Source: Luteitalea sp.
GTDB taxonomy: Bacteria; Acidobacteriota; Vicinamibacteria; Vicinamibacterales; Vicinamibacteraceae
Assembly: GCA_009377495.1 (NCBI GenBank)
Contig: WHTZ01000029.1
Location: forward strand, 1 to 64,000
Length of the DNA: 64,000 nucleotides
Direction of reading: 5' to 3'
Shown here: piece after piece, positions 43,368 to 51,467 of the stretch
Numbering within the stretch: position 1 is the stretch's first letter
Layout of the letters: every line of letters begins with the position of its first letter
Position numbers and translations under genes: made by a program
The notes under the pieces: generated by a model
What the model was told of the DNA's origin: nothing
Databases searched by the model: none
Seen by the model: the letters and a program-made list of their open reading frames with translations, nothing else

Positions 43368-44303
43368 ATGCATCACGCGCTGGTCTCACGAGCACGTCTC
43401 GCGCTGTCGGGGCTCGCGCTCATCGCGGGCCTGGCGGTTCTCCAGGGCTCGGTGGCGACGGCACAAATCCCCGCGTTCAAGAGCGGCGTCGCAACGGTGC
43501 CGCTGTACGTGACCGTGACCGACTCGGACGGACGCCTCGTGCCCGGCCTCACGCAGCGCGACTTCGAGGTGTACGACAAAGGCAAGAAACAAGAGCTCAC
43601 GCTGTTTCGGAGCGACGTGACGCCGTTCACGGCGACCATCATGCTCGACACGAGCCTCAGCATGGCGCTGCTCACCGATCTCGTGAAGTCGGCGGCCGAG
43701 CAGTTCGTCATGCGAATGCTGCCGGACGATCTCGCACGCCTCGGCTACTTCAACGACAAGATCGCGTTTACCAGCGAGTTCACCAACGATCGTGATGCCC
43801 TCATTCGGTCGCTCGAGCGGATGGACTTCGGGAATCCCACGCGGCTGTGGGACGCCGTCGACTTCGGCCTCGACGCGCTCGAACCTCTCGACGAACGCCG
43901 GGTCGTCGTCGTCTTCACGGACGGCGGCGACACGGACAGCCGCCGATCCCGCGGTGACGTTGTCGAACGGACGCGTGCCGCGGCCATCATCGTGTACGCA
44001 ATTGGGCTCGACAGCGAGCTCGAGGTGAACGGCCGACGCGTCCGGACGTCTCCCGACCGCGGCCTGCGTGGTCTCGCCGAGGAGAGCGGCGGCGGGTTCT
44101 TCCATCTGAAGGAGCGCAACGAGCTCGGCCCGGCCTTCACGCGTGTCGTGCAGGAGCTCCACACGCAGTACGTGCTCGGCTTCACGCCCGAGGTCTTCGA
44201 CGACAAGGTGCACGAGCTGGAGGTAAAGATGACGCGGCGTGGTCTGCGGGCCAGGACGCGCCGCAGCTACATTGCCTCGGCTGCCCCGGCGCAGACGCGA
44301 TAG
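43368..44303 (+). CDS. Exported VWFA-related protein of the acidobacterial type
   Basis: A 311-residue protein with a signal peptide (LALSGLALIAGLAVLQGSVATA), an N-terminal Ig-like strand region (VPLYVTVTDSDGRLVPGLTQ, RDFEVYDKGKKQEL) and a von Willebrand A domain with MIDAS motif MLDTSLSM (DxSxS about residue 94), a TDGGDTDSR segment and HTQYVLGFTPE at the end. This arrangement defines the VWFA-related family that is expanded in acidobacteria. The ligand and role are unknown. It follows the structured RNA region and is transcribed away from it. Confidence 0.92.
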   Translation: MHHALVSRARLALSGLALIAGLAVLQGSVATAQIPAFKSGVATVPLYVTVTDSDGRLVPGLTQRDFEVYDKGKKQELTLFRSDVTPFTATIMLDTSLSMALLTDLVKSAAEQFVMRMLPDDLARLGYFNDKIAFTSEFTNDRDALIRSLERMDFGNPTRLWDAVDFGLDALEPLDERRVVVVFTDGGDTDSRRSRGDVVERTRAAAIIVYAIGLDSELEVNGRRVRTSPDRGLRGLAEESGGGFFHLKERNELGPAFTRVVQELHTQYVLGFTPEVFDDKVHELEVKMTRRGLRARTRRSYIASAAPAQTR

Positions 44304-44390
44304 CTATACGAAGAACGCAACGAGCACGGCAACTGCGAGCAGGACGCCCACAGCGAGCTCCGCGGTGCTAGAAAATGTAGGTTCGATCAT
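44304..44390 (-). CDS. Possible 28-residue single-helix membrane protein
   Basis: ATG at 44390 to TAG at 44304 encodes MIEPTFSSTAELAVGVLLAV then AVLVAFFV: an acidic start and one hydrophobic helix. It is convergent with the VWFA gene, whose stop it abuts. The composition is that of a small membrane protein rather than chance, but there is only a weak G-rich ribosome site and no homologue is recognised. Confidence 0.35.
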   Translation of the reverse strand: MIEPTFSSTAELAVGVLLAVAVLVAFFV

Positions 44391-44709
44391 GGGTGCCCCC
44401 GAAAGCGCTCGCCTCGACTCTCAGCAGCGAGCGCGGAAAAGTGTTGAGCGAAAGGATAAAGACGAACGGTAGGGGACGGCTTCCGCCTTCGCATAAAGCT
44501 TCGGCGGACAAGTCAGCCGCACCACGGTGCAGTCACCCCTCGCTATGTTGTCAGACGAGATGCAGGGGGAAGTGGTTCACTGCGAGGGACGAACGAGCGA
44601 CTCTTTGCGAAAGTCCGCGCCGACGCGGGGCCTATGAAGGCCCCGCGCTACGTACCGCACATTTTCGACGTACCGCAAATTTCGTTTGTAGCGCGGGTAA
44701 AGCCGCGCC
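44391..44709. other. Spacer filled with degenerate repeats
   Basis: Contains CCGCCTTCGC...TTCGGCGGACAAG (about 44478-44513), GGGGCCTATGAAGGCCCCGCGCTACG (44629-44654, a GGGGCC/GGCCCC hairpin) and GTAGCGCGGGTAAAGCCGCGCCCTACGG (44688-44715). No gene is supported. Confidence 0.6.
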
Positions 44710-45627
44710 CTACGGCTGTGCCGGAGAGGTCGGTTCGAGGGTGACCGGACTATCGAACCGGGCCCGGAGCACGGTACCGGCATCGAGTGAGACATTCTGG
44801 CCCGGCGTCGCCAGAATCGTCCCACCGCCGCCAATGACGAGACCCGCGAGCACGCCCTTCCCACCGCCAAGAATCCCACCAATGATGGCGCCGGCCACGG
44901 CGCCCGCCGTGGCACGTCCCGCCTCACCCTTGAGCCCCTGGCTCTCCACGGCGTCTGTGACGGGCGCTCGAATCTTATACGTCTGCCCATCCACCGTCAG
45001 CGTGTCGAATGCGAGCGTGAGGCTGCCCTTGCGGTCCGTGCGTGTCGCGCGGTTGACCGCGCTCACCACACCACCCATCACCGACCCTGCAGGGATCAGT
45101 AACTCCTCACCGTGAGACAGATCAACGAGCGTGGTGGCCTCGAAGCGATCCTCGACCTGCGCGGTCTCAGAGCTCAAACGTGTCTGCAGCCGTACGTCGA
45201 TCTCCTGACCGACAGGAATGCTGCGCGGCTTACTCGAGCTGGCCGCCTCAGACGTGATCTGCTGCCCTTTCGCACGCACCTCCAGATCCGCGAGCCGATC
45301 GCGCACCCCCTCGAACTCTTGTGAGGAGACCTCGCCCTCTTTCTGCAGCTTGACGCGGAGGTAGACGATCTCATCCTCCAACGTGTCGAGCTCACTCTGC
45401 AGCGTGTCCGCGCGCGCCGCGTCCCGACCGCGCAGGTCATCGACCGCTGTGCCGAGCGCCTTGGCTCGTCGCTGTAGGTCGTCGACATCCTCAGCGCCCA
45501 TCGTCTGCATCGACGATGCGCTGATCGCGAGACTCGACTTCACGGCCGCGGCAGATGCCGGCGCCGCTGTAGCCGCCAGCAGCGCTGCACATCCAACCGA
45601 TGTCAATCGCATCAGTATCCTGTCCAT
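44710..45627 (-). CDS. Exported coiled-coil protein with TrbI/VirB10-like domain
   Basis: A 305-residue protein: signal peptide (SVGCAALLAATAAPASAA), a coiled coil at about residues 45-120 (DDLQRRAKALGTAVDDL, DTLEDEIVYLRVKLQKEGEV), then SIPVGQEIDVRLQTRLSSET, DRFEATTLVDL, LLIPAGSVMGGVVSAVN, which resembles the C-terminal beta domain of VirB10/TrbI. A glycine-zipper (GAVAGAIIGGILGGGKGVLAG) follows. No type IV secretion genes are nearby, so this is a stand-alone envelope protein of unknown role. GGGAGGG lies before the ATG. Confidence 0.72.
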   Translation of the reverse strand: MDRILMRLTSVGCAALLAATAAPASAAAVKSSLAISASSMQTMGAEDVDDLQRRAKALGTAVDDLRGRDAARADTLQSELDTLEDEIVYLRVKLQKEGEVSSQEFEGVRDRLADLEVRAKGQQITSEAASSSKPRSIPVGQEIDVRLQTRLSSETAQVEDRFEATTLVDLSHGEELLIPAGSVMGGVVSAVNRATRTDRKGSLTLAFDTLTVDGQTYKIRAPVTDAVESQGLKGEAGRATAGAVAGAIIGGILGGGKGVLAGLVIGGGGTILATPGQNVSLDAGTVLRARFDSPVTLEPTSPAQP

Positions 45628-45668
45628 GGATTTTCCCTCCCTGACGAATGTCCTTAGGTGCGAATGAT

Positions 45669-46991
45669 TCAGTTCCCTGGCATCAGGCGGTCGAGCCAGC
45701 CAATTCGCATGAGATCGTTGTAAAACACGGTCACCATCAACACGACGATGACGAGCACGCCGGCCAGCATCACGCGTTCCTTGACGGCCACGCTGAAGTC
45801 ACGGCGTGCGAGGCCTTCGAGCGCCATGATGAAGATGTTGCCGCCATCGAGCACGGGGATGGGCATCAGATTGATCAAGCCCAGGTTGAGGCTGATCATC
45901 GCCAGGAACGTGAACAGCGGCACGATTCCCGCTGCCGCGGCGGAGCTCGAAATCTGTGCGATGCCGAGCGGTCCCGCAAGCTGATTCATCGGCGTCTCGC
46001 GCGTGAAGAGGCCACCGAGGAGACTGAAAATCAGACGCGTCCACTCGACGTTTTGCTCGACGCTTAGGACGACCGCCCGAGCGAGCCCAGGTTCGATGAT
46101 GCGCACGTCCACGCCTGAGATGTGGAACTGCACACCAATCACGCCGACCCCATTCTTGGGCTCTGGCGTGACCTCCACCGGCAGCACCTCGGACCCCCGC
46201 CTCACCGTGAGCCTGATCTTCGTGCTCGGGTGTTGCTGGAAAAAGTCGATGAGATCGTCCTGCATCAGCCTGACGCCGTTCGCGGCGAGAATCGCGTCGC
46301 CGCGTTGCAACCCGGCCTTCGCGGCCGGCGAGTCGGGCGTCACCAGGTCAATCTGCGGGTATACGACCGGAAGCACACCGAGCATACCAATCTTGAAGGT
46401 GCCAGACGCTTTCGGTGTGATCGTCAGCGTGCGCTCCACGCCCCTTCGTACGAATTTGATCTGCAAAGCCTTGTCGGCGCGCATGATCACGACCTCTTGC
46501 ATGTCCCTCCAGGTCGGGATCGCTCGGCCATCGATGCTCACGATACGGTCGCCAGGCGCGAGACCGGCGCGCGCTGCCGGCGAGCTCGGCTGGACCGCTC
46601 CAATCACCGCGGCGCGCTCCTCGTAGAGCGGCACCGCGGCGCCCTGCCACATCACGCCGGTCAGCACGACAATCGCCAGGACGAAGTTCATCATGGATCC
46701 AGCGAGGAGGATCTGAAAGCGCTGCCAGCGGCTCTTCGAGAGAAATTCGTCCGGGCGCCCGTTGCCGGGATCGTCGAGTGACTCCCCCGCCATCTTCACG
46801 TAACCGCCGAGTGGAATCGCGCTGACGCAGTACTCCGTGTCGCCGCGGCGCATCCGCACCAGCTTGGGACCGAAGCCCAGTGAGAACGTCAGCACCCGGA
46901 CGCCATGCCAGCGGGCAACCAGGAAGTGGCCCAGCTCGTGCACGAACACGACGACGCCGAGGACGAATAGAAATGCCAGAACACCAGTCAC
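45669..46991 (-). CDS. rseP: Site-2 zinc metalloprotease RseP
   Basis: Intramembrane protease that cleaves anti-sigma factors and remnant signal peptides. About 440 residues with HELGH (His18-Glu19-His22) in the first helix, two PDZ domains (AVIGAVQPSSPAARAGLAPGD and LVTPDSPAAKAGLQRGD) and LINLMPIPVLDGG in the third helix as the third metal ligand. A GTG at 46991 has GAGGA eight bases upstream and was preferred to the TTG at 46997. It follows dxr by 36 bp in the conserved uppS-cdsA-dxr-rseP order. Confidence 0.95.
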   Translation of the reverse strand: MTGVLAFLFVLGVVVFVHELGHFLVARWHGVRVLTFSLGFGPKLVRMRRGDTEYCVSAIPLGGYVKMAGESLDDPGNGRPDEFLSKSRWQRFQILLAGSMMNFVLAIVVLTGVMWQGAAVPLYEERAAVIGAVQPSSPAARAGLAPGDRIVSIDGRAIPTWRDMQEVVIMRADKALQIKFVRRGVERTLTITPKASGTFKIGMLGVLPVVYPQIDLVTPDSPAAKAGLQRGDAILAANGVRLMQDDLIDFFQQHPSTKIRLTVRRGSEVLPVEVTPEPKNGVGVIGVQFHISGVDVRIIEPGLARAVVLSVEQNVEWTRLIFSLLGGLFTRETPMNQLAGPLGIAQISSSAAAAGIVPLFTFLAMISLNLGLINLMPIPVLDGGNIFIMALEGLARRDFSVAVKERVMLAGVLVIVVLMVTVFYNDLMRIGWLDRLMPGN

Positions 46992-47027
46992 GATCAATAT
47001 CCTCTATCTATTGTGCAAGGGCACGTT

Positions 47028-48206
47028 TCAAGTCTCAAGTCGTACGACCTCTTGGGTGAAGGCGCGCGCCCACTCGTCGGCTGCGCGGATGGCGTCCAGG
47101 CTTGGATCGCGATCGGGCGCCATCCGTGTGTGTCGATCGAGGGCCCGCTCCACGAGCCGCGGGATCGCCGGAAACCGCACCCGCCTATTGAGAAATGACG
47201 CCACCGCGACCTCGTTGGCCGCATTCAGCACCACTGGGTGCGTGCCCCCTGCGCTCAGCGCGGCATACGCGAGGCCGAGACAGGGAAAGCGCGCGTGATC
47301 GGGCGCTTCGAACTCGAGCGTGCCGCACGCCAACAGATCGAGCGGCGGGACCGGGCTCGTCCAGCGTTCGGGCCAAGAGAACGCGTACTGAATCGGCAGC
47401 CGCATGTCGGTGACGCCGAGCTGCGCGACCACCGCGCCGTCACAGAGCTCCACGAGCGAGTGCACGACCGACTGTGGGTGAACGACCACCTCGATCCGGT
47501 CAGTCGGCACATCGAACAGCCAGTGCGCCTCGATCACCTCCAGCCCCTTGTTCATCAGCGTGGCGGAATCAATCGTGATCTTGCGACCCATCTTCCAGGT
47601 CGGGTGGCTCAGCGCGTCTTCTGGCGACACGTCCGCCAATCGGTCGAGCGAACGCTCGCGAAACGGGCCACCCGATGCCGTGAGGATCAGGCGCGCGACC
47701 TCGGCAGACGAACGCCCGTGCAGACACTGATGAATCGCGTTGTGCTCGCTGTCGACCGGCAAGATGGCGACGTCGTGCGCCTGCGCCTCACGCATGACGA
47801 GCGCGCCGGCCATCACGAGCACCTCTTTGTTGGCGAGCGCAATGGTCTTACCGGCACGGATCGCGGTCACGACCGCTTCGAGCGCGGCGGTACCTGAGGA
47901 GGCGCAGAGCACGAGATCGACATCCGGCTGCGTGGCAACGTCAACCAACCCGTCTGGGCCGTGCACAAAGCGCGTCACGTGCGCGGCGGTGTCCGCGCCA
48001 AGGCGGGATCGGACCTGGGTCAGCGCATCCGCCGTGGCCATGGCAACGGCACGTGGCTGAAAGCGCTCGACCTGACGCGCCATCATTACGGCGTTTGCGC
48101 CAGCGGCGAGACCGACGACCTGCAACCGATCAGCGTGCGCCTCGATAATCGAGAGCGCGCTACACCCAATCGAGCCGGTCGATCCCAGAATCGCGATTCG
48201 TTTCAT
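47028..48206 (-). CDS. dxr: 1-deoxy-D-xylulose 5-phosphate reductoisomerase
   Basis: NADPH-dependent first committed step of the MEP isoprenoid pathway. The 392-residue product starts MKRIAILGSTGSIGCSALSI (nucleotide motif GSTGSIG), carries LANKEVLVMAGALV, PVDSEHNAIHQCLHG (metal and substrate) and the SGGPFRERSLDRLADVSPEDAL flexible loop (quoted in part). Length matches. It sits between cdsA and rseP and supplies precursors for the product of uppS nearby. Confidence 0.96.
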   Translation of the reverse strand: MKRIAILGSTGSIGCSALSIIEAHADRLQVVGLAAGANAVMMARQVERFQPRAVAMATADALTQVRSRLGADTAAHVTRFVHGPDGLVDVATQPDVDLVLCASSGTAALEAVVTAIRAGKTIALANKEVLVMAGALVMREAQAHDVAILPVDSEHNAIHQCLHGRSSAEVARLILTASGGPFRERSLDRLADVSPEDALSHPTWKMGRKITIDSATLMNKGLEVIEAHWLFDVPTDRIEVVVHPQSVVHSLVELCDGAVVAQLGVTDMRLPIQYAFSWPERWTSPVPPLDLLACGTLEFEAPDHARFPCLGLAYAALSAGGTHPVVLNAANEVAVASFLNRRVRFPAIPRLVERALDRHTRMAPDRDPSLDAIRAADEWARAFTQEVVRLET

Positions 48207-48222
48207 AAAACTGAGGCGCCAA

Positions 48223-48248
48223 CTGACCCTTGATCCCTGACCCCTTCA
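48223..48248. repeat. TGACCCTTGATCCCTGACCCC repeat
   Basis: A short degenerate GGGGTCA-type array in the dxr-cdsA spacer, overlapping the cdsA 3' end. Confidence 0.6.
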
Positions 48249-49037
48249 TAAATTGCCCGGCACCAGGCGCAACACTAAGTAATACACCGGACCCGCAAAG
48301 AGCAAACCATCGATGCGATCGAGTATGCCCCCATGCCCGGGAATCAGCCCAGACGCATCTTTGACGCCTGCTCCACGCTTGAGAGCCGACTCGAACAGGT
48401 CGCCGACGATGCCCATGCCGGAGACGAGGAGGCCGAGCACGACGAGGAGCAAAGGCGCGACGTCGGGCAACCAGAACAGGCCAAGCAGCGGCATCGCGGC
48501 CGCCGCCGTCACGCACCCGGCAATCGCACCTTCCTGCGTCTTCTTTGGACTGATGGCGGCTGCAAGCGGTCGCCGACCAAAGGCGCGACCGGCGTAGTAC
48601 TGCACCGAGTCACTCGCCACCAATGTCAGCACGAGCAACAACAGCGCACCGGGCCCGGCCGTGATGCGAACCAACGCCAGCGCCCCGATCGGCACGCCCA
48701 GATAGAGTACCGGAAAGAGCGTCGCTGCCACATCGCGGAGCACGCCACTGTCGACACGACCCCGCGCGACCGGCACGCCACCCGCCGCGACGAGCGCCGC
48801 AAGAAGTGGAATCTCCACGCCCGAACCATGCCACGCCACGGCCGCACACGCCGTGACGGCTGCGATGCCAGACAGGAGAGGCGGGATGTCACCCCCTAAC
48901 CCCTCAACCAAACGGGCGTACTCGATGCAGGCCAGTGCAACCACCACGATCGCAAGGACGAAAGTCGCAGCCGGTGAAGCCCAGATGGCGACAATGACGA
49001 TGGGCAGCAGGATGAGGGCACTGAGAAGCCGGATCAC
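48246..49037 (-). CDS. cdsA: Phosphatidate cytidylyltransferase
   Basis: Integral membrane enzyme that makes CDP-diacylglycerol for phospholipid synthesis. 263 residues with about eight hydrophobic helices, starting from a GTG (MIRLLSALILLPIVIVAIWA). The signature SALKRGAGVKDASGLIPGHGGILDRIDGLLF (split: KRGAGVKDASGLIP and GHGGILDRIDGLLFA) is complete near residues 218-248. It lies in the widespread uppS-cdsA-dxr-rseP block. Confidence 0.95.
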   Translation of the reverse strand: MIRLLSALILLPIVIVAIWASPAATFVLAIVVVALACIEYARLVEGLGGDIPPLLSGIAAVTACAAVAWHGSGVEIPLLAALVAAGGVPVARGRVDSGVLRDVAATLFPVLYLGVPIGALALVRITAGPGALLLLVLTLVASDSVQYYAGRAFGRRPLAAAISPKKTQEGAIAGCVTAAAAMPLLGLFWLPDVAPLLLVVLGLLVSGMGIVGDLFESALKRGAGVKDASGLIPGHGGILDRIDGLLFAGPVYYLVLRLVPGNL

Positions 49038-49039
49038 AA

Positions 49040-49080
49040 GGCTAAGGGGTAAAGGGGTATAGGGGTAAAGGCGTATAGGG
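49040..49080. repeat. AAGGGGTA tandem repeat between cdsA and uppS
   Basis: Degenerate (A)GGGGTATA units, a low-complexity array in the 43-bp spacer. Confidence 0.6.
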
Positions 49081-49866
49081 TCAGCGTGACGCTGCGACCG
49101 GCCGTGAGATTCCGCCGTATCGTCGATCGCGCCTTTGATAGTCGAGAACGGCTTCGAGCAAATGGGGCCGACGGAAATCGGGCCACAGCGTGTCGGTTAC
49201 CCAGATCTCGGCGTAGGCAATCTGCCAGAGCAGGAAGTTACTCACACGCATCTCACCGCTCGTGCGAATGAGCAAATCCGGATCGGGCTGGCCGGCCGTG
49301 TACAGAAATCCGCTGAAGGCACGCTCGTCGAGCTCGTCAGGGCGAATGGCCGCGACAATGGCGCGCTTCGCCGCCTCGACGATCTCCGCACGCCCGCCGT
49401 AGTTGAGGGCAATATTGAGCTGCATGCCATGGCCGGCCGCCGTCTTCTCCATCGCCTCGACCAGCGCGGCACGCACATCTGGCGCGAGCTCCTCGAGGCG
49501 ACCCACCACCTTGAAGCGGATGTCATGCCGAACGAGCGTGTCTAGCTCCGAGCACAGATAGCGCTTGAGCAGCGTCATCAGCGTGTTCACCTCGGTCGGG
49601 GGCCGTTTCCAATTTTCGACCGAGAAGGCGTACACGGTCAGGTACTCGATGCCCAAACGCGCAGATGTTTCGACGACCTCGCGTACTGCGTCAATACCGG
49701 CGCGGTGCCCTTCCACGCGCGGCAGGTGGCGCAGGCCCGCCCAGCGTCCATTGCCGTCCATAATGATGGCGATGTGCACGGGCAGGCGATCCTCACGGAT
49801 CCGTCGCGCCAGCTCCACCTCAGGGGAGTCGGGTGGCAGCCAGTCCAGTAATGCGTCTAGCCCCAT
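49081..49866 (-). CDS. uppS: Isoprenyl transferase (undecaprenyl diphosphate synthase)
   Basis: Builds the C55 lipid carrier for cell-wall and O-antigen synthesis. 261 residues from MGLDALLDWLPPDSPEVELA with the catalytic HIAIIMDGNGRWA (Asp37), LTVYAFSVENWKRP and the C-terminal RTSGEMRVSNFLLWQIAYAE, TDTLWPDF. A longer frame to 49995 reads through repeats and is not part of the family; the ATG at 49866 has GAGG at a good distance. Confidence 0.95.
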   Translation of the reverse strand: MGLDALLDWLPPDSPEVELARRIREDRLPVHIAIIMDGNGRWAGLRHLPRVEGHRAGIDAVREVVETSARLGIEYLTVYAFSVENWKRPPTEVNTLMTLLKRYLCSELDTLVRHDIRFKVVGRLEELAPDVRAALVEAMEKTAAGHGMQLNIALNYGGRAEIVEAAKRAIVAAIRPDELDERAFSGFLYTAGQPDPDLLIRTSGEMRVSNFLLWQIAYAEIWVTDTLWPDFRRPHLLEAVLDYQRRDRRYGGISRPVAASR

Positions 49867-49954
49867 CCAATCCTCGGACAGACCATCATACCCTAGACAT
49901 CTTCTAAGGCCGAAGTCGTGAGAGATGAAGCAAGTTTTCGGAAGGAGCGGCCTT

Positions 49955-50062
49955 AGAAGCTGTCTTAGGCGCGGCCGCCGTCGGCGGCCGCGCATCTAGT
50001 AGCGAAGATCCGCCCCACCGTGGTTCGCCTAGGCTCGGCGGTTTGAGGCGGAGCTTCGCTAC
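49955..50062. repeat. Palindromic repeats upstream of uppS
   Basis: GCGGCCGCCGTCGGCGGCCGC (49973-49993) and an inverted pair GTAGCGAAGATCCGCC/GGCGGAGCTTCGCTAC (49999-50014 and 50047-50062), relatives of the GTAGCG-type repeats. Confidence 0.65.
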
Positions 50063-50075
50063 AGGTACTGGGACG

Positions 50076-50855
50076 TTAGTACTCCACCCGCACGAGGAAC
50101 AGGCCGCGTGCCGGCGCTGTGGGACCGGCACGCCGACGATCTCGCGACTCGAGCGCGGCGATGAAGTCGCGTGGCTGCCAACGGCCGCGACCGACCTCCA
50201 CGAGGCTGCCGACAATCACACGCACCATGTGCCGGAGAAACCCGTCAGCCGTGATCTCCGCTGTCAACAGCCTGAGGTCATCCGCAGCAACCGGACTGCC
50301 AATCCAGGGCTCGACGAATGGCGCGCGGTGCAGACCGACATCGCTCACGTTCCGGACCTTCGTCTTGACTCGAGCGCCAGCGGACTGAAACGCGGAGAAG
50401 TCATGACGGCCACGGACGGCCTCGAACGCGACTGCCATGGCGTCAACGTCCAAGTGACCGCCAACGGCCCACGCATCGCGCGCCGCGAACGGCGTCGGCG
50501 CCAGCCCCGAGAGAAGACGGTAGCAGTAGGTCTTCCGTCGGGCGTCGCGGCGCGCGTGGAAGCTGTCCAGCACCTCCTCCACGCGCAACACGCGCACGGT
50601 CGGTGGTAGCGCTGCGTTGAGCGAGCGCCGGATGGTGTCGGAGCCGAGGCGCGTCTCGAACGACGTGCCGGCAACCTGACCGAGCGCGTGCACGCCAGCG
50701 TCCGTCCGGCCGGACGCGACAACACGGACCGGATGACCCGCAATCGCTTCGAGGGCCTCCTCGACAATCTGTTGAATGGCAAGACCGTTGGTCTGCCGCT
50801 GCCAGCCCGCGAACTCGGTGCCATCGTAGGCGAGGGTAAGCTTGAAGGCGGGCAT
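50076..50855 (-). CDS. truA: tRNA pseudouridine synthase A
   Basis: Modifies U38-40 in the anticodon arm of tRNAs. 259 residues from MPAFKLTLAYDGTEFAGWQR with the catalytic aspartate in ASGRTDAGVHALGQV (Asp52) and RHDFSAFQSAG, DGFLRHMVRVIVGSLVEVG. The ATG at 50855 shares a base with the pyrE stop, so they are coupled; a longer frame to 50912 overlaps pyrE and is not homologous. Confidence 0.95.
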   Translation of the reverse strand: MPAFKLTLAYDGTEFAGWQRQTNGLAIQQIVEEALEAIAGHPVRVVASGRTDAGVHALGQVAGTSFETRLGSDTIRRSLNAALPPTVRVLRVEEVLDSFHARRDARRKTYCYRLLSGLAPTPFAARDAWAVGGHLDVDAMAVAFEAVRGRHDFSAFQSAGARVKTKVRNVSDVGLHRAPFVEPWIGSPVAADDLRLLTAEITADGFLRHMVRVIVGSLVEVGRGRWQPRDFIAALESRDRRRAGPTAPARGLFLVRVEY

Positions 50856-51424
50856 TACGACTGCCGAGACCCAGGCTTCACCGCGGGGACGCCTTGCGCG
50901 CAGAGCGGGCACGCGCCCGGATCGTACGCTGGGAAGCGAACCTCGGCGAGCGTTCGGAATGGTACGCCGAGATCAACCGTCAAGCCGCGATTGATGATCG
51001 TCGCCACGCCCGTCACCTCCGCCCCAGCCGCCCGCGCCACCTGCATCGTCTCGTAGGTGGATCCACCGGTTGTCACCACGTCCTCGACGACCAGGACGCG
51101 CTCGCCGGGTGTGAGGGCAAAGCCACGCCTGAGCGTCAGTACGCCGTCTGCGCGTTCAGCGAACAACGCGCGCGCGCCAAGCGCCCGCGCCACCTCATGG
51201 CCTATCACAATGCCCCCTAGTGCCGGCGAAAGCACCGCGTCGATGTGGCCATCGGGCGCGGCGGACGCGAGGGCTTGGCCGAGCGCTTCGGCGTGGGATG
51301 GGTGTTGCAGGACAAGCGCGCACTGCATGTAGCCCGTACTGTGCAGGCCTGAGGTCAACCTAAAATGGCCTTCGAGCAGCGCGCCCGAGGCTCGGAACAA
51401 ATCGAGTACAGCTTCAGCTTCCAT
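50855..51424 (-). CDS. pyrE: Orotate phosphoribosyltransferase
   Basis: Joins orotate to PRPP in pyrimidine synthesis. 189 residues with the PRPP loop ERVLVVEDVVTTGGSTYE (about residues 107-124), SPALGGIVIGHEVARALG and a C-terminal CPLCAQG pair of cysteines seen in PyrE relatives. A TTG four codons upstream is an alternative start. It leads a two-gene unit with truA. A second, different PRTase gene is next to pyrC at 60479. Confidence 0.92.
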   Translation of the reverse strand: MEAEAVLDLFRASGALLEGHFRLTSGLHSTGYMQCALVLQHPSHAEALGQALASAAPDGHIDAVLSPALGGIVIGHEVARALGARALFAERADGVLTLRRGFALTPGERVLVVEDVVTTGGSTYETMQVARAAGAEVTGVATIINRGLTVDLGVPFRTLAEVRFPAYDPGACPLCAQGVPAVKPGSRQS

Positions 51425-51467
51425 CCGCTCGTCCAACTCGGGATTCGCGCGGCCTAAAGGCCGCGCG

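Noticed and set aside
49867-49995. Upstream extension of uppS
   Set aside because: It consists of translated repeat sequence and the family starts after MGLDALLDWLPP.
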